Source: an uncultured Sunxiuqinia sp.
GTDB lineage: Bacteria; Bacteroidota; Bacteroidia; Bacteroidales; Prolixibacteraceae
Reading direction: 5' to 3'
DNA length: 37,622 nt
Assembly: GCF_947495665.1 (NCBI RefSeq)
Contig: NZ_CANLZV010000024.1
Coordinates: 1 to 37,622 of the forward strand
In this document: positions 24,736 through 36,014 of the stretch, in pieces
Position numbering within the stretch: the first letter of the stretch is position 1
Layout: each line of letters begins with the position of its first letter
Made by a program: the position numbers and the translations under genes
Notes under the pieces: model-generated
What the model was told of the DNA's origin: nothing
Databases searched by the model: none
The model's input: only the letters and a program-made list of their open reading frames with translations

Positions 24736-27700
24736 TTAATCCTCGTAATTTTGACTTTCAGTCTCTTTCACGTCAACCATACGGTCGTATTCTTCGCGTG
24801 AACCAACCACCAGGTTTTTGTATTCTTTCAAACCAGTACCGGCAGGAATCAAGTGACCACAGATGACGTTTTCTTTCAATCCGTCCAAATAGTCAATTTT
24901 TCCTTGGATAGCTGCTTCGTTCAATACTTTTGTCGTTTCCTGGAAGGAAGCTGCCGACAACCAGCTACGTGTTTGCAGGGCTGCACGTGTAATCCCTTGC
25001 AGAATTTGGCTCGATGTTGCGGGGATCGCATCGCGAGATTCAACCAGTTTTTTGTCTTTACGACGCAATACTGAGTTTTCGTCACGCAAACGACGAGCTG
25101 TTACAATCTGACCAGCACGCAACTCCGAGTCACCCGGATCAACAACTACTTTCTTGTTGTAAATCCAGTCATTCTCGTGAGCAAATTCGTTTTTATCAAC
25201 AATTTGCTTCTCAAGGAATCGAGTATCTCCTGAATCCAGAATTTCCACTTTACGCATCATCTGACGGATAATCACCTCATAGTGCTTATCGTTAATGCGT
25301 ACACCCTGCATCCGGTAAACGTCCTGCACTTCATTCAAGATATAATCCTGAACAGCAGTTGGTCCCTTAATGGCCAGAATATCAGAAGGAGTAATTGCAC
25401 CATCCGAAAGTGAAATTCCTGCACGGATGTAGTCATTTTCTTGTACCAGAATCTGCTTAGACAATGGTACCAAGTATCTTTTAACTTCACCGCTTCTGGA
25501 GGTTACGATGATTTCGCGGTTACCACGTTTGATTTTACCGAAAGAAACCTCTCCATCAATTTCCGAAACGACTGCCGGGTTCGATGGGTTCCTTGCCTCA
25601 AACAGCTCGGTAACCCGTGGAAGACCACCGGTGATATCGCCTGCTTTTCCTGAAGCACGTGGAATTTTCACCAAAACCTGACCAGCAACAATGGTGTCGC
25701 CTTCGCTTACAGAAATGTGACCTCCTACCGGCAAGTTGTAAGTACGAATAACTTCGCCTTTCTCATTCAATACCCGTAAGGATGGGTTCTTCGTCTTATC
25801 ACGGGTTTCAATAACCACTTTCTCTTTGTATCCGGTTTGCTCATCTGACTCTTCACGGAAAGTAACACCGTCAATTAAGTTGTCAAATTCAACTTTACCT
25901 TTAAACTCAGAGATAATTACACCGTTATAAGGGTCCCACTCACAGATTTTTTGTCCTTTGGTTACCTCTTGTCCATTTTCGATGTACAATTTAGAACCGT
26001 ATGGAATGCTGTGTGTTGAAAGTGGAATTCTTGTTTTCTTATCAATGATTTTCAGTTCGGCCAAACGTCCGATAACTACACCCACTTTTTCTCCGGATTC
26101 ATCGTCTGTTTCAACAACACGCAGTTCTTCAATTTCTGCAATACCGTCGTAACGCGACTCAACCATCGATTGAGAAGATATGTTACCCGCGATACCCCCA
26201 ACGTGGAAGGTACGCAGTGTCAACTGTGTTCCAGGCTCACCAATCGACTGAGCGGCAATAACACCAACAGCTTCTCCGCGCTGCGACATGTTGCCGGTAG
26301 CCAGGTTACGTCCGTAACATTTGCTACATACGCCATTTTTAGCCTCACAAGTCAATACGGAACGAATTTCAACGCTTTCAATTGGAGAGTCTTCAATCTT
26401 CTGACCAATTTCATCGGTGATCATCTCACCAGTGCCAACAATCAAATCACCTGTCAGCGGGTGGAATACATCATGAACGGTTGTACGACCAATGATGCGT
26501 TCGTACAGAGAAGCCACAACTTCTTCGTTGTTTTTGACAGCTGTAGCCACCAAACCTCTCAATGTACCGCAGTCTTCATCTGAAATAATAACGTCTTGCG
26601 AAACATCAACCAAACGACGAGTCAGGTATCCCGCATCGGCCGTTTTCAGAGCGGTATCCGCCAAACCTTTACGCGCACCGTGAGTCGAGATAAAGTACTC
26701 CTGAACGGACAATCCTTCTTTAAAGTTGGCCAAAATGGGGTTTTCAATAATCTGAGCACCGGTAGCACCCGATTTTTGAGGTTTAGCCATCAAACCACGC
26801 ATACCGCACAACTGACGAATCTGTTCTTTCGATCCACGAGCACCAGAGTCAAGCATCATATAAACTGAGTTGAACCCTTGTTTATCGGTACTAATAGTTT
26901 TCATCACCGAGCTGGTTAACTTGGCATTGGCATGCGTCCAGATATCAATAACCTGGTTGTAACGTTCGTTGTTGGTAATGAATCCCATGTTGTAGTTGGC
27001 CATTACTTCTTCAACTTCCTGATATCCATTTTCTACAATGGTTGTTTTATCTTCAGGAATAATAACGTCACTCAAGTTAAACGACAGACCACCATGGTAG
27101 GCTGCCTTATATCCCATATCCTTAATATCATCAAGGAAAGCCACAGTAGCAGCATTTCCAGCTGTTTTGAAGATATTAGAGATAATGGTTCTTAATGATT
27201 TCTTTGTAAGCAATTCATTGATGTATCCCGCCTGAGCTGGCACAACCTGGTTAAACATCACACGTCCAACTGTAGTTTCCAGAATATGCTTGAATGGCTC
27301 GCCATTTTCATCCACATCCTTCACCTTCACTTTAATGATGGTGTGTTTCTCTACCTGACCTTCGTTGTAAGCAATGATTACTTCTTCAGGCGAGTAGAAT
27401 GTCATGCCTTGCCCTTTGGCACCTTCGCGGTGTTTAGTCATGTAGTACAACCCTAAAACCATATCCTGAGATGGAACCGTGATAGGAGCGCCGTTAGCAG
27501 GGTTCAACAAGTTGTGCGATGCAAGCATCAACAACTGTGCTTCCAAAATAGCGGCATTTCCTAATGGCAAGTGAACCGCCATTTGGTCACCGTCAAAGTC
27601 GGCGTTGAAACCAGTACATACCAAGGGGTGCAACTGGATGGCTTTACCTTCGATCAACACGGGCTGGAAAGCCTGAATTGACAAACGGTGCAGCGTGGGT

Positions 27701-29013
27701 GCCCGGTTCAATAGTACCGGATGGCCTTTCAATACATTTTCCAGAATATCCCAAACAACAGGATCTTTACGATCAACAATCTTCTTGGCCGATTTTACCG
27801 TTTTTACAATACCACGCTCAATCAGTTTACGGATGATAAATGGTTTGTAAAGTTCAGCTGCCATGTCTTTGGGAAGACCACACTCATGCAATTTCAGAGT
27901 TGGTCCAACAACAATTACCGAACGTGCTGAATAGTCAACACGTTTACCCAACAAGTTTTGACGGAAACGACCTTGCTTACCTTTCAACGAGTCTGAAAGT
28001 GATTTCAAGGCACGGTTGTTTTCCGTTTTAACCGCGTTAGACTTCCGCGAGTTATCGAATAAGGAATCAACAGCTTCCTGAAGCATCCGCTTCTCATTAC
28101 GAAGAATTACTTCGGGTGCTTTGATTTCGATTAGTCGTTTCAAACGGTTATTCCGGATAATCACACGACGATACAAGTCATTCAAGTCAGAAGTGGCAAA
28201 ACGTCCACCATCCAATGGCACCAACGGACGTAAATCCGGTGGAATTACAGGAACAACTTTTACAATCATCCATTCCGGACGGTTGATATTTTTGCTGGCA
28301 CGGAAAGCTTCAACAACTTGCAAACGCTTCAGCGCTTCATTCTTCCGTTGCTGAGATGTTTCTGTGCTTGCTTTATGTCTTAATTCGTAGGACAATTCGT
28401 CCAATTCGATACGCTCAAGCAATCCGTAAAGTGCCTCCGCTCCCATTTTGGCAACGAACTTATTCGGATCGTCGTCATCCAGGTATTGGTTCTCTTTAGG
28501 TAGCGTATCCAAAATATCCAGGTATTCTTCTTCAGTCAGGAAATCCAGTTTTTTGATTCCATCCTGAGCTTTCACCCCTGGGTGAATAACCACATATCTT
28601 TCATAGTAGATAATGGTATCCAATTTTTTAGTAGGCAATCCAAGCAAGTAACCAATTTTATTGGGTAGCGATTTGAAGTACCAGATATGGGCCACGGGAA
28701 CCACCAAAGAGATATGCCCCATGCGCTCGCGACGTACTTTTTTCTCAGTTACTTCTACACCACATCGGTCACATACGATTCCCTTGTAACGAATACGCTT
28801 GTATTTACCACAATGACACTCATAGTCTTTCACCGGTCCGAAAATCCGCTCGCAAAACAAGCCGTCTCTTTCAGGCTTATAGGTTCTGTAGTTGATGGTT
28901 TCGGGTTTCAATACTTCCCCGTGAGAACGTTCCAGAATCTCTTCCGGAGAAGAAAGACTAATCGCTATTTTGGCAAAATTACTTTTAACTTTATTATCTT
29001 TTCTGAATGCCAT
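24736..29013 (-). CDS. rpoC: RNA polymerase beta' subunit
   Basis: Largest subunit of bacterial RNA polymerase, holding the catalytic magnesium. The 1425 residues include the N-terminal zinc ribbon (C66, C68, C81, C84 in ECHCGKY and CDRCG), the clamp, the active-site motif [14 protein letters not shown] near residue 471 with its three aspartates, the second zinc site (cysteine near 814 in EDCGTLRG and the cysteines of [13 protein letters not shown] near 888) and the bridge/trigger region. Length and motifs are complete with no frameshift. It lies 53 bp after rpoB and 2 bp before the DUF3467 gene. Confidence 0.99.
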   Translation of the reverse strand: MAFRKDNKVKSNFAKIAISLSSPEEILERSHGEVLKPETINYRTYKPERDGLFCERIFGPVKDYECHCGKYKRIRYKGIVCDRCGVEVTEKKVRRERMGHISLVVPVAHIWYFKSLPNKIGYLLGLPTKKLDTIIYYERYVVIHPGVKAQDGIKKLDFLTEEEYLDILDTLPKENQYLDDDDPNKFVAKMGAEALYGLLERIELDELSYELRHKASTETSQQRKNEALKRLQVVEAFRASKNINRPEWMIVKVVPVIPPDLRPLVPLDGGRFATSDLNDLYRRVIIRNNRLKRLIEIKAPEVILRNEKRMLQEAVDSLFDNSRKSNAVKTENNRALKSLSDSLKGKQGRFRQNLLGKRVDYSARSVIVVGPTLKLHECGLPKDMAAELYKPFIIRKLIERGIVKTVKSAKKIVDRKDPVVWDILENVLKGHPVLLNRAPTLHRLSIQAFQPVLIEGKAIQLHPLVCTGFNADFDGDQMAVHLPLGNAAILEAQLLMLASHNLLNPANGAPITVPSQDMVLGLYYMTKHREGAKGQGMTFYSPEEVIIAYNEGQVEKHTIIKVKVKDVDENGEPFKHILETTVGRVMFNQVVPAQAGYINELLTKKSLRTIISNIFKTAGNAATVAFLDDIKDMGYKAAYHGGLSFNLSDVIIPEDKTTIVENGYQEVEEVMANYNMGFITNNERYNQVIDIWTHANAKLTSSVMKTISTDKQGFNSVYMMLDSGARGSKEQIRQLCGMRGLMAKPQKSGATGAQIIENPILANFKEGLSVQEYFISTHGARKGLADTALKTADAGYLTRRLVDVSQDVIISDEDCGTLRGLVATAVKNNEEVVASLYERIIGRTTVHDVFHPLTGDLIVGTGEMITDEIGQKIEDSPIESVEIRSVLTCEAKNGVCSKCYGRNLATGNMSQRGEAVGVIAAQSIGEPGTQLTLRTFHVGGIAGNISSQSMVESRYDGIAEIEELRVVETDDESGEKVGVVIGRLAELKIIDKKTRIPLSTHSIPYGSKLYIENGQEVTKGQKICEWDPYNGVIISEFKGKVEFDNLIDGVTFREESDEQTGYKEKVVIETRDKTKNPSLRVLNEKGEVIRTYNLPVGGHISVSEGDTIVAGQVLVKIPRASGKAGDITGGLPRVTELFEARNPSNPAVVSEIDGEVSFGKIKRGNREIIVTSRSGEVKRYLVPLSKQILVQENDYIRAGISLSDGAITPSDILAIKGPTAVQDYILNEVQDVYRMQGVRINDKHYEVIIRQMMRKVEILDSGDTRFLEKQIVDKNEFAHENDWIYNKKVVVDPGDSELRAGQIVTARRLRDENSVLRRKDKKLVESRDAIPATSSQILQGITRAALQTRSWLSAASFQETTKVLNEAAIQGKIDYLDGLKENVICGHLIPAGTGLKEYKNLVVGSREEYDRMVDVKETESQNYED

Positions 29014-29066
29014 ATATCGATGTATATTTATATCAAGTTAATAAAAGGACTAGTGTGCTATTGGAG

Positions 29067-32000
29067 TTAATCCAATGTCACACTTAAACCTAGTCCGCGT
29101 AATTCGTGTAGCAATACATTCAATGATTCAGGGATGCCTGGTTGCGGCATCGGTTCACCTTTCACAATGGATTCGTATGCTTTTGCACGACCCAGTACAT
29201 CATCTGACTTGACGGTCAAAATTTCCTGAAGAATATGTGAAGCTCCAAAGGCTTCAAGCGCCCAAACTTCCATCTCTCCAAAACGCTGTCCACCAAACTG
29301 TGCTTTACCACCTAATGGCTGCTGCGTAATCAGCGAGTAAGGTCCAATTGAACGGGCATGCATCTTGTCTTCAATCATGTGACCAAGTTTCAGCATGTAG
29401 ATTACGCCGACAGTAGCTGGCTGGTCAAATGGCTCGCCCGTTTCTCCATCATGAAGAATGGTTTTACCATAAGCCGGAACACCCGCTTTATCGGTATATT
29501 CTGTTACTTCTTCAAGGCTTGCTCCGTCGAAAATTGGCGTTGCAAATTTTAATCCCAGCTCTTTACCTGCCCAACCTAAAACAGTTTCGTAAATCTGTCC
29601 CAAGTTCATACGCGATGGTACCCCCAGAGGGTTAAGCACGATATCGACTGTAGAACCATCTTCGAGGAATGGCATATCTTCGTCACGCACAATACGGGAA
29701 ACAATACCCTTGTTACCGTGACGTCCGGCCATCTTATCCCCAATCTGAAGTTTCCGTTTCTTAGCAACATAAACCTTAGCCAGTTGAATAATTCCCGCAG
29801 GAAGTTCATCACCGATCGTCACATTGTAACGTTTACGGCGAGCAACAGCTTCATGTTCTTTATGCTTTTGAATATAATTAATGATCAATCTGAAGATCAG
29901 ATCATTTTTTTCTTTATCAGTGGTCCATTTGGCTGGATTAACTGTTAAGTAATCCACTTCCTGAAGTTGCTTCAAGGTAAACTTAACACCTTTAGGAATA
30001 ATATCACCACCGTAGTAGTCTTTCACTCCCTGGCTTGTTTTACCGTTAACCAAAGTAAACAGCTTGTCTTCCAATTTAGCCCGTACAGCTCTTGCTGCGC
30101 GTTCAAATTCCTCGTCAATCTGATCAAGCAATGGTTTGGTGGCCATTTTACCTTTTTTGTCCTTCACAACGCGAGAGAACAATTTCTTGTCGATGACCAC
30201 ACCTTTTAGTGATGGAGACGCTTTCAATGAGGCATCTTTCACATCGCCGGCTTTATCACCAAAGATGGCACGAAGCAGTTTTTCTTCCGGTGACGGATCT
30301 GATTCTCCCTTCGGAGTAATCTTACCAATCATGATATCGCCAGGTTTTACATTCGCACCAATGCGAATCAAACCAGCTTCATCCAGGTTGCGAGTTGCTT
30401 CTTCACTAACGTTAGGAATATCTGATGTAAATTCTTCAACCCCACGTTTCGTGTCACGCACTTCCAGAGAGTATTCATCAATATGAATTGAAGTCAGGAC
30501 ATCATCCCGAACCACTCGCTCTGAAATTACAATCGCATCCTCGTAGTTATAACCTTTCCAAGGCATGAAGGCTACTTTCAGGTTGCGTCCCAAAGCCAGC
30601 TCTCCGCCTTCAGTAGCATACCCTTCTGTCAACACATCACCTTTAATCACACGTTGACCTTTAACCACTATTGGTTTAAGATCCATTACAGTACCTTGGT
30701 TGGTCTTTTGATATTTGGGTAATTTATAAGAAACAACTTCTGGTTCGAAGCTAACAAATTTCTCATCGTCAGTCATGTCATACCGAACGATGATTTCAGT
30801 AGCATCGACATATTCAATAACACCATCGCCTTTGGCAGAAACTTGTACGCGAGAGTCACGGGCAGCACTTCCTTCCAATCCTGTTCCCACAATAGGAGCT
30901 TGAGGTCTGAGCAGAGGTACAGCCTGACGCATCATGTTCGATCCCATCAAGGCACGGTTGGCATCATCATGCTCCAGGAAGGTAATCAACGAAGCAGCAA
31001 CAGAAGCAATCTGGTTAGGACCAACATCCATCAGTTGAACTTCATCTTTTTCTACGATTGGGTAGTCACCTTCCAAACGTGATTTTACCCGTTGGTTAAT
31101 GAAATTACCTTCTTCGTCAATCGGAGCGTTCGCCTGGGCAATCACCTTTCCTTCTTCTTCTTCCGCTGTCAGGTAAACAACGCCTTCTTCTGAAAGGTCA
31201 ACTTTACCATTTTCAACTTTCCGATAAGGAGTTGAGATAAAACCAAGGTCAGTTACTTTGGCAAAAACACATAATGAAGAAATCAAACCAATGTTTGGTC
31301 CCTCCGGTGTTTCAATCGGACAAAGGCGTCCGTAGTGCGTAAAGTGAACGTCACGAACCTCGAATCCAGCTCTTTCACGAGAAAGACCACCTGGTCCCAA
31401 AGCAGACATACGACGTTTGTGTGTCATCTCTGCCAGTGGGTTCGTTTGATCCATGAACTGAGACAAGGCATTAGTTCCAAAGAATGAATTAATAACCGAT
31501 GACAAGGTTTTTGAATTGATCAAATCAATTGGTGTAAAAACCTCATTGTCCCGAACGTTCATTCGCTCACGAATGGTACGTGCCATACGTGCTAAACCAA
31601 CACCAAATTGATTAAACATCTGTTCTCCTACAGTCCGAACACGACGGTTGCTCAAGTGGTCAATATCATCAACGTCTGTTTTGGCGTTGACCAGCTTGAT
31701 CAAATATTTAATAATCTCAATGATATCTTCCTTGGTTAGAACCTGTGTATCCATGTCGATATTCAGGCCTAACTTTTTGTTGATACGGTAACGTCCTACC
31801 TCACCTAAGTCGTAACGTTTTTCAGAGAAAAACAATTTATCAATTACATCGCGGGCAGTAGCCTCATCGGGCGGTTCTGCATTCCGTAATTGACGGTAAA
31901 TGTGCAATACAGCTTCTTTTTCCGAGTTACATGGATCCTTTTGAAGCGTATTATATATAATGGCAAAATCTTGTAAATTCTGATCTTCTTTATGCAACAA

Positions 32001-32879
32001 AATGGTTTTGGTGCCTGAATCCAGAATTTCTTCAATATGGTCATTTTCAATAACCGTTTCACGGTCAATGACAACTTCATTTCTTTCAATAGAAACTACT
32101 TCTCCGGTATCTTCATCCACAAAGTCTTCAACCCACGTTTTCAGAACACGGGCAGCCAATTTTCTTCCAACAACTTTCTTTAAACCGGATTTGGATACTT
32201 TAATTTCATCAGCCAATCCAAAGATTTCAAGAATATCTTTGTCGCTTTCGTATCCGATGGCCCGTAACAGCGTAGTTACAGGTAATTTTTTCTTACGGTC
32301 GATATAAGCAAACATGACCGAGTTAATGTCAGTTGCAAATTCGATCCATGACCCTTTGAATGGGATAATACGTGCCGAATAAAGTTTCGTACCGTTTGCG
32401 TGTAAACTTTGTCCGAAGAAAACCCCAGGAGAGCGGTGTAACTGTGAAACGACAACGCGTTCAGCTCCATTGATAACGAAAGTACCTCTTTCAGTCATAT
32501 AGGGAACGGTCCCCAAATATACATCCTGAATAACGGTATCAAAATCTTCGTGCTCCGGGTCTGTACAGTACAACTTTAATTTTGCCTTAAGCGGAACGCT
32601 AAAGGTCAAGCCTCGTTCGATACATTCCTCGATAGAATACCTCGGCGGGTCAACCTGGTAATCAAGAAATTCTAGAACGAAGTTATTTCGAGTATCCGTG
32701 ATGGGGAAATTCTCCTCGAAGACTTTGTATAGGCCTTCGCTTTTTCTATTTTCAGGAGTAGTTACCAACTGAAAAAAGTCGACGAACGATTTCACTTGAA
32801 CTTCGAGGAAATCAGGATAATCAAATTTAGTTTTGGTGGACGAGAAGTTAATTCTCTGATTTTCAGTGTTTAACGACAT
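29067..32879 (-). CDS. rpoB: RNA polymerase beta subunit
   Basis: Second-largest RNA polymerase subunit, 1270 residues, forming the lobe, fork and flap around the active site. The rifampicin-binding region near residues 465-490 reads [20 protein letters not shown] followed by ALGPGGL, the wild-type pattern at the common resistance positions (D in FMDQ, H in THKRR, S in MSALG), so sensitivity is expected. Conserved [12 protein letters not shown] and the C-terminal [12 protein letters not shown] are present. The gene follows rplL by 110 bp, with a probable attenuator between them. Confidence 0.99.
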   Translation of the reverse strand: MSLNTENQRINFSSTKTKFDYPDFLEVQVKSFVDFFQLVTTPENRKSEGLYKVFEENFPITDTRNNFVLEFLDYQVDPPRYSIEECIERGLTFSVPLKAKLKLYCTDPEHEDFDTVIQDVYLGTVPYMTERGTFVINGAERVVVSQLHRSPGVFFGQSLHANGTKLYSARIIPFKGSWIEFATDINSVMFAYIDRKKKLPVTTLLRAIGYESDKDILEIFGLADEIKVSKSGLKKVVGRKLAARVLKTWVEDFVDEDTGEVVSIERNEVVIDRETVIENDHIEEILDSGTKTILLHKEDQNLQDFAIIYNTLQKDPCNSEKEAVLHIYRQLRNAEPPDEATARDVIDKLFFSEKRYDLGEVGRYRINKKLGLNIDMDTQVLTKEDIIEIIKYLIKLVNAKTDVDDIDHLSNRRVRTVGEQMFNQFGVGLARMARTIRERMNVRDNEVFTPIDLINSKTLSSVINSFFGTNALSQFMDQTNPLAEMTHKRRMSALGPGGLSRERAGFEVRDVHFTHYGRLCPIETPEGPNIGLISSLCVFAKVTDLGFISTPYRKVENGKVDLSEEGVVYLTAEEEEGKVIAQANAPIDEEGNFINQRVKSRLEGDYPIVEKDEVQLMDVGPNQIASVAASLITFLEHDDANRALMGSNMMRQAVPLLRPQAPIVGTGLEGSAARDSRVQVSAKGDGVIEYVDATEIIVRYDMTDDEKFVSFEPEVVSYKLPKYQKTNQGTVMDLKPIVVKGQRVIKGDVLTEGYATEGGELALGRNLKVAFMPWKGYNYEDAIVISERVVRDDVLTSIHIDEYSLEVRDTKRGVEEFTSDIPNVSEEATRNLDEAGLIRIGANVKPGDIMIGKITPKGESDPSPEEKLLRAIFGDKAGDVKDASLKASPSLKGVVIDKKLFSRVVKDKKGKMATKPLLDQIDEEFERAARAVRAKLEDKLFTLVNGKTSQGVKDYYGGDIIPKGVKFTLKQLQEVDYLTVNPAKWTTDKEKNDLIFRLIINYIQKHKEHEAVARRKRYNVTIGDELPAGIIQLAKVYVAKKRKLQIGDKMAGRHGNKGIVSRIVRDEDMPFLEDGSTVDIVLNPLGVPSRMNLGQIYETVLGWAGKELGLKFATPIFDGASLEEVTEYTDKAGVPAYGKTILHDGETGEPFDQPATVGVIYMLKLGHMIEDKMHARSIGPYSLITQQPLGGKAQFGGQRFGEMEVWALEAFGASHILQEILTVKSDDVLGRAKAYESIVKGEPMPQPGIPESLNVLLHELRGLGLSVTLD

Positions 32880-32890
32880 GTATCAACAAA

Positions 32891-32954
32891 ATTAAGTGAA
32901 CTTAATACATAAATATACAAAAAGGCTTAGAACCCCACGACAGTGAGGTTCTAA
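32891..32954 (-). terminator. rplL-rpoB attenuator hairpin and adjacent inverted repeat
   Basis: On the minus strand TTAGAACCTCAC pairs with GTGGGGTTCTAA (12 pairs with one G.U; 32927-32954), followed by GCCTTTTTG. This is a plausible partial terminator between the ribosomal-protein and polymerase genes, comparable in position to the rplL-rpoB attenuator of E. coli. A second inverted repeat ATTAAGT-GA-ACTTAAT (32891-32906) lies 11 bp before the rpoB ATG. Confidence 0.7.
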
Positions 32955-32989
32955 ACCATTATCCGACCTTATGAAAGGCCCTAAGTCTC

Positions 32990-33370
32990 TTATTTAAGTT
33001 CAACTTCAGCTCCAGCTTCTTCCAACTGACTTTTTAATGCTTCTGCTTCGTCTTTTGAAACTTTTTCTTTGATTGCTTTAGGTGCTCCGTCAACAACTTC
33101 TTTTGCTTCTTTAAGACCTAAGCCAGTCAATTCTTTTACTAACTTAACAACTGCTAATTTTGAACTTCCAGCTGCTTTCAAGATTACGTCGAATTCTGTT
33201 TGCTCAGCGGCACCACCTTCTTCGCCACCAGCGGCAGCAGGTCCAGCAACAGCTACAGCAGCAGCTGCAGGCTCGATTCCATATTCTTCTTTTAAAATGT
33301 CAGCTAATTCATTGACGTCTTTTACAGTCAAGTTTACTAACTCTTCTGCAAGTGCTTTTAAATCTGCCAT
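32990..33370 (-). CDS. rplL: Ribosomal protein bL12 (L7/L12)
   Basis: Stalk protein of the large ribosomal subunit, present in several copies, recruiting translation GTPases. The 126 residues show the N-terminal dimerisation helices, the alanine/glycine-rich hinge (about 35-55) and the C-terminal factor-binding domain with [20 protein letters not shown]. It follows rplJ by 37 bp; AGAGGAA just before the ATG is a weak Shine-Dalgarno-like sequence. Confidence 0.99.
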   Translation of the reverse strand: MADLKALAEELVNLTVKDVNELADILKEEYGIEPAAAAVAVAGPAAAGGEEGGAAEQTEFDVILKAAGSSKLAVVKLVKELTGLGLKEAKEVVDGAPKAIKEKVSKDEAEALKSQLEEAGAEVELK

Positions 33371-33407
33371 TTCCTCTAATTTTTATGCTATAAAATTGTA
33401 ACTAAAT

Positions 33408-33926
33408 TTATTCTTTTTCTGAAAGTGTCTGAAGGATACCGTGGATTTTGTTTCCACCTGATTGCAATTGACCAATAACAGTTTTCATTGGTGATTGTAA
33501 CAGGCCGATCAAATCGCCCAGTAATTCGTCCTTAGACTTGATTGTGGCTAATGCTTCTAATTGGTTCTCGCCAACATAGACTGACTCTTCAACATAAGCT
33601 GCTTTTAAGACAGGTTTTTTATGTTTTTTCGAGAAATCTTTAATCAACTTGGCGGGGATGTTTCCAACCTCGCAGAACATGATAGAAGTATTACCCTTGA
33701 GAGATTCGTAAAGTTCGTCAGTATTCTTTTCAGAATTTTCCAAAGCTTTACGTAATAGTGTATTCTTAACTACAACCAGTTTTACATCTTTGGTAAAACA
33801 TAGGCGCCTTAAACTACTTGAGTCTTCTGCATTAAGGTCAGCGATATCTGCCAGGTAAAAATGATTGTAAGAGTTGATCTGTTCAGTCAGATTATCAATA
33901 ATCTCTAATTTTTCTGATCTTTTCAT
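33408..33926 (-). CDS. rplJ: Ribosomal protein uL10
   Basis: Base of the ribosomal stalk; its C-terminal helix carries the bL12 dimers and its N-terminal domain binds 23S rRNA. The 172 residues include the N-terminal segment NHFYLADIADLNAEDSSSLRR, VVVKNTLLRKALE and the C-terminal helix that anchors bL12. It lies 11 bp after rplA and 37 bp before rplL, the usual order. In many bacteria the uL10-bL12 complex represses its own mRNA; no specific binding site was recognised here. Confidence 0.99.
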   Translation of the reverse strand: MKRSEKLEIIDNLTEQINSYNHFYLADIADLNAEDSSSLRRLCFTKDVKLVVVKNTLLRKALENSEKNTDELYESLKGNTSIMFCEVGNIPAKLIKDFSKKHKKPVLKAAYVEESVYVGENQLEALATIKSKDELLGDLIGLLQSPMKTVIGQLQSGGNKIHGILQTLSEKE

Positions 33927-33937
33927 CTTTACAGTTT

Positions 33938-34636
33938 TTACTTGTCAGTAACTGACTTTGGTTCAACTTGAATTCCAGGACTCATAGTGCTTGACAGGTA
34001 AATGCTTTTCACATAAGTACCTTTGGCAGCTGAAGGTTTCAATTTAAGAATGGTGCTAATGAATTCACTGGCGTTATCCACAATCTTATCAGCAGAAAAG
34101 GATACTTTTCCGATCGAAGCATGAATAATTCCGAATTTATCAACTTTAAAGTCAATCTTACCTTGTTTAACCTCTCCAACTGCTTTACCGATTTCCATAG
34201 TCACGGTACCGCTTTTTGGATTAGGCATCAAGCCGCGGGGTCCTAAAACCCGACCTAACGGGCCAACCTTTCCCATCACTGGCGGCATGGTAATTACCAC
34301 GTCAAAATCAGTCCATCCACCTTTGATTTTCTCGATGTAGTCATCAAGACCAACAAAGTCAGCGCCAGCTTCTTTTGCTTCCGCTTCTTTATCGGGAGTT
34401 ACCAAAGCTAATACACGAACTTCTTTACCAGTTCCATGGGGTAAGGATACAACGCCTCTAACCATCTGATTGGCTTTTCGAGGATCTACTCCAAGGCGAA
34501 CATCCATATCAATAGAAGCATCAAACTTAGTAAAAGTAATTTCCTTTACTAAAGCGGCCGCCTCACTAAGTGAATAGGATTTATCTTTTTCGAGTTTCTC
34601 CTGAGCAAGCTTTTTATTTTTTGTAATTCTGCCCAT
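33938..34636 (-). CDS. rplA: Ribosomal protein uL1
   Basis: Forms the mobile L1 stalk that assists release of deacylated tRNA from the E site. The 232 residues show the family signatures [41 protein letters not shown] (read in pieces) and PNPKSGTVT. It lies 14 bp after rplK. uL1 commonly represses the rplK-rplA mRNA by binding a leader copy of its rRNA site; the 22-bp gap before rplK leaves little room for one here. Confidence 0.99.
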   Translation of the reverse strand: MGRITKNKKLAQEKLEKDKSYSLSEAAALVKEITFTKFDASIDMDVRLGVDPRKANQMVRGVVSLPHGTGKEVRVLALVTPDKEAEAKEAGADFVGLDDYIEKIKGGWTDFDVVITMPPVMGKVGPLGRVLGPRGLMPNPKSGTVTMEIGKAVGEVKQGKIDFKVDKFGIIHASIGKVSFSADKIVDNASEFISTILKLKPSAAKGTYVKSIYLSSTMSPGIQVEPKSVTDK

Positions 34637-34650
34637 TTTTAAAATTTTAA

Positions 34651-35094
34651 TTAGTTATTAGCTGGGAATTTTCCGGTTACGTTAATTCCCATACTTCTGG
34701 CAGTACCAGCAACCATTTTCATAGCAGATTCCACGGTGAAACAGTTCAAATCAGACATTTTCGATTCTGCAATCGTTTTAACCTGATCCCAGCTTACTTT
34801 TCCCACTTTTTTCACGTGTGGTTCAGCTGATCCTGATTTCACTTTAGCGGCTTCAAGCAATTGAATGGCTACTGGGGGTTGTTTAATTACAAAATCAAAC
34901 GATTTATCTGCATAAACAGTAATAATAACCGGGAGCACTTTACCAGCTAGCTCCTGTGTCCGGCCGTTAAACTGCTTGCAGAACTGCATAATATTAACCC
35001 CTTTGGCACCTAATGCTGGTCCTACCGGAGGTGAAGGGTTAGCTGCACCCCCCTTAATTTGTAACTTAATTAATCCAGCAACTTCTTTAGCCAT
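34651..35094 (-). CDS. rplK: Ribosomal protein uL11
   Basis: Part of the GTPase-associated centre of the large subunit. The 147 residues contain the N-terminal proline-rich motif [20 protein letters not shown] and the C-terminal rRNA-binding domain with [19 protein letters not shown] and [10 protein letters not shown]. It follows nusG by 22 bp and begins the rplKAJL block. Confidence 0.99.
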   Translation of the reverse strand: MAKEVAGLIKLQIKGGAANPSPPVGPALGAKGVNIMQFCKQFNGRTQELAGKVLPVIITVYADKSFDFVIKQPPVAIQLLEAAKVKSGSAEPHVKKVGKVSWDQVKTIAESKMSDLNCFTVESAMKMVAGTARSMGINVTGKFPANN

Positions 35095-35116
35095 AATAAA
35101 ATCAATAAAAATTTAA

Positions 35117-35665
35117 CTACTCCTTTTCAACTTGCATAAAGCTAAGTTCCAAGGGTGTTTTACGTCCAAAAATTTTGACCATCACTTTCAACTTCTTCTT
35201 CTCTTCATTGATTTCTTCAATGATTCCGTTAAATCCGTTAAAAGGACCGTCCGTAACTTTCACAGTTTCTCCAACCACATAAGGAATGTTAATTTCCTCG
35301 TCATTTTCAGCCATTTCATCAACCCTACCTAAGATACGGTTCACTTCAGACTGACGCATTGGTACAGGATCTCCTCCTTTGGTGTCACCTAAGAATCCGA
35401 TCACATTGGTTATGTTTTTCAACATGTGTGGAATCTCACCTACCAGAGCAGCCTCTATCAAAAGATAACCGGGAAAGAAGTTACGCTCTTTGCTTACTTT
35501 TTTCCCGTTACGGATTTGATAAACCTTTTCAGTTGGGATTAAGACCTGTGAAACATACTCCTGAAGTCCAGCATTTGCAATTTCGCTTTCGATATATTCT
35601 TTGACCTTCTTCTCTTTACCTCCAACAGTACGAAGAACATACCATTTTTTTACAATTTCGCTCAT
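35117..35665 (-). CDS. nusG: Transcription elongation factor NusG
   Basis: Binds the RNA polymerase clamp, modulates pausing and links transcription to Rho or the ribosome. The NGN domain begins KKWYVLRTVGGKEKKVKEYI and contains FFPGYLLIEA; the C-terminal KOW domain contains GETVKVTDGPFNGFNGIIEEI. The ATG at 35665 (182 residues) is chosen over the upstream TTG at 35677 because the reading frame starts cleanly at MSEIVKKWY and GGAGA lies just upstream. It follows secE by 17 bp. Confidence 0.97.
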   Translation of the reverse strand: MSEIVKKWYVLRTVGGKEKKVKEYIESEIANAGLQEYVSQVLIPTEKVYQIRNGKKVSKERNFFPGYLLIEAALVGEIPHMLKNITNVIGFLGDTKGGDPVPMRQSEVNRILGRVDEMAENDEEINIPYVVGETVKVTDGPFNGFNGIIEEINEEKKKLKVMVKIFGRKTPLELSFMQVEKE

Positions 35666-35682
35666 GTCGATCTCCAATCGTA

Positions 35683-35874
35683 TTAGTAAAATAAACTGTA
35701 CACAAAGTTCATAATGTTCTCAAAAGAGATGTCCATTACGAATACAATAAGTGCTATTATAAAGGAAGCAACCATCACGATAAATGCACTATTCTGCAAC
35801 TCTTTCCAAGTTGGCCAAGAAACTTTATGAACAAGTTCATTGTAAGCTTCTTCGAAATAGAGTTTAAGTTTCAT
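35683..35874 (-). CDS. secE: Preprotein translocase subunit SecE
   Basis: Small essential subunit of the SecYEG channel. The 63 residues have the short amphipathic helix with ELVHKVSWPTWKELQNSA, the conserved SecE signature, and a single transmembrane helix (about 32-58). This is the short one-helix form usual outside enterobacteria. It lies between the tRNA-like element and nusG. Confidence 0.97.
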   Translation of the reverse strand: MKLKLYFEEAYNELVHKVSWPTWKELQNSAFIVMVASFIIALIVFVMDISFENIMNFVYSLFY

Positions 35875-35891
35875 TCTTTTTCTTTATTAGT

Positions 35892-35958
35892 TGGTCGGAT
35901 GGCAGGATTCGAACCTACTTCTATAACGCATAAAAACTCCCTACCGAGTTTCATCCGT
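35892..35958 (-). other. Shrunken tRNA-like element in the tRNA-Trp position
   Basis: Read on the minus strand, 67 bases fold as a small cloverleaf: acceptor CGGATG/CATCCG, D arm ACTC-GGTAGG-GAGT, an anticodon-like arm TTTTA-TGCGTTA-TAGAA, and a perfect T arm GTAGG-TTCGAAT-CCTGC, ending in CCA. There is no base between the D and anticodon arms, no variable loop, no U at loop position 33, no CCA (Trp) anticodon, and the first acceptor pair is A.A. It therefore is unlikely to decode. It stands between tuf and secE, where Bacteroidota normally have tRNA-Trp, so it may be a decayed tRNA gene or a tRNA-like RNA-processing signal. Confidence 0.6.
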
Positions 35959-35963
35959 AAAGA

Positions 35964-35988
35964 GTCCCGAACCACACGGGTTCGGGAC
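35964..35988 (-). terminator. Hairpin after tuf
   Basis: A perfect 10-bp stem GTCCCGAACC (35964-35973) / GGTTCGGGAC (35979-35988) with a 5-nt loop lies 26 bp after the tuf stop. Only TCTTTA follows on the minus strand, so termination would be partial; it may instead protect or define the 3' end of tuf mRNA. Confidence 0.65.
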
Positions 35989-36014
35989 ATTCTTTATTTA
36001 TTTTGTGTCTTGTA

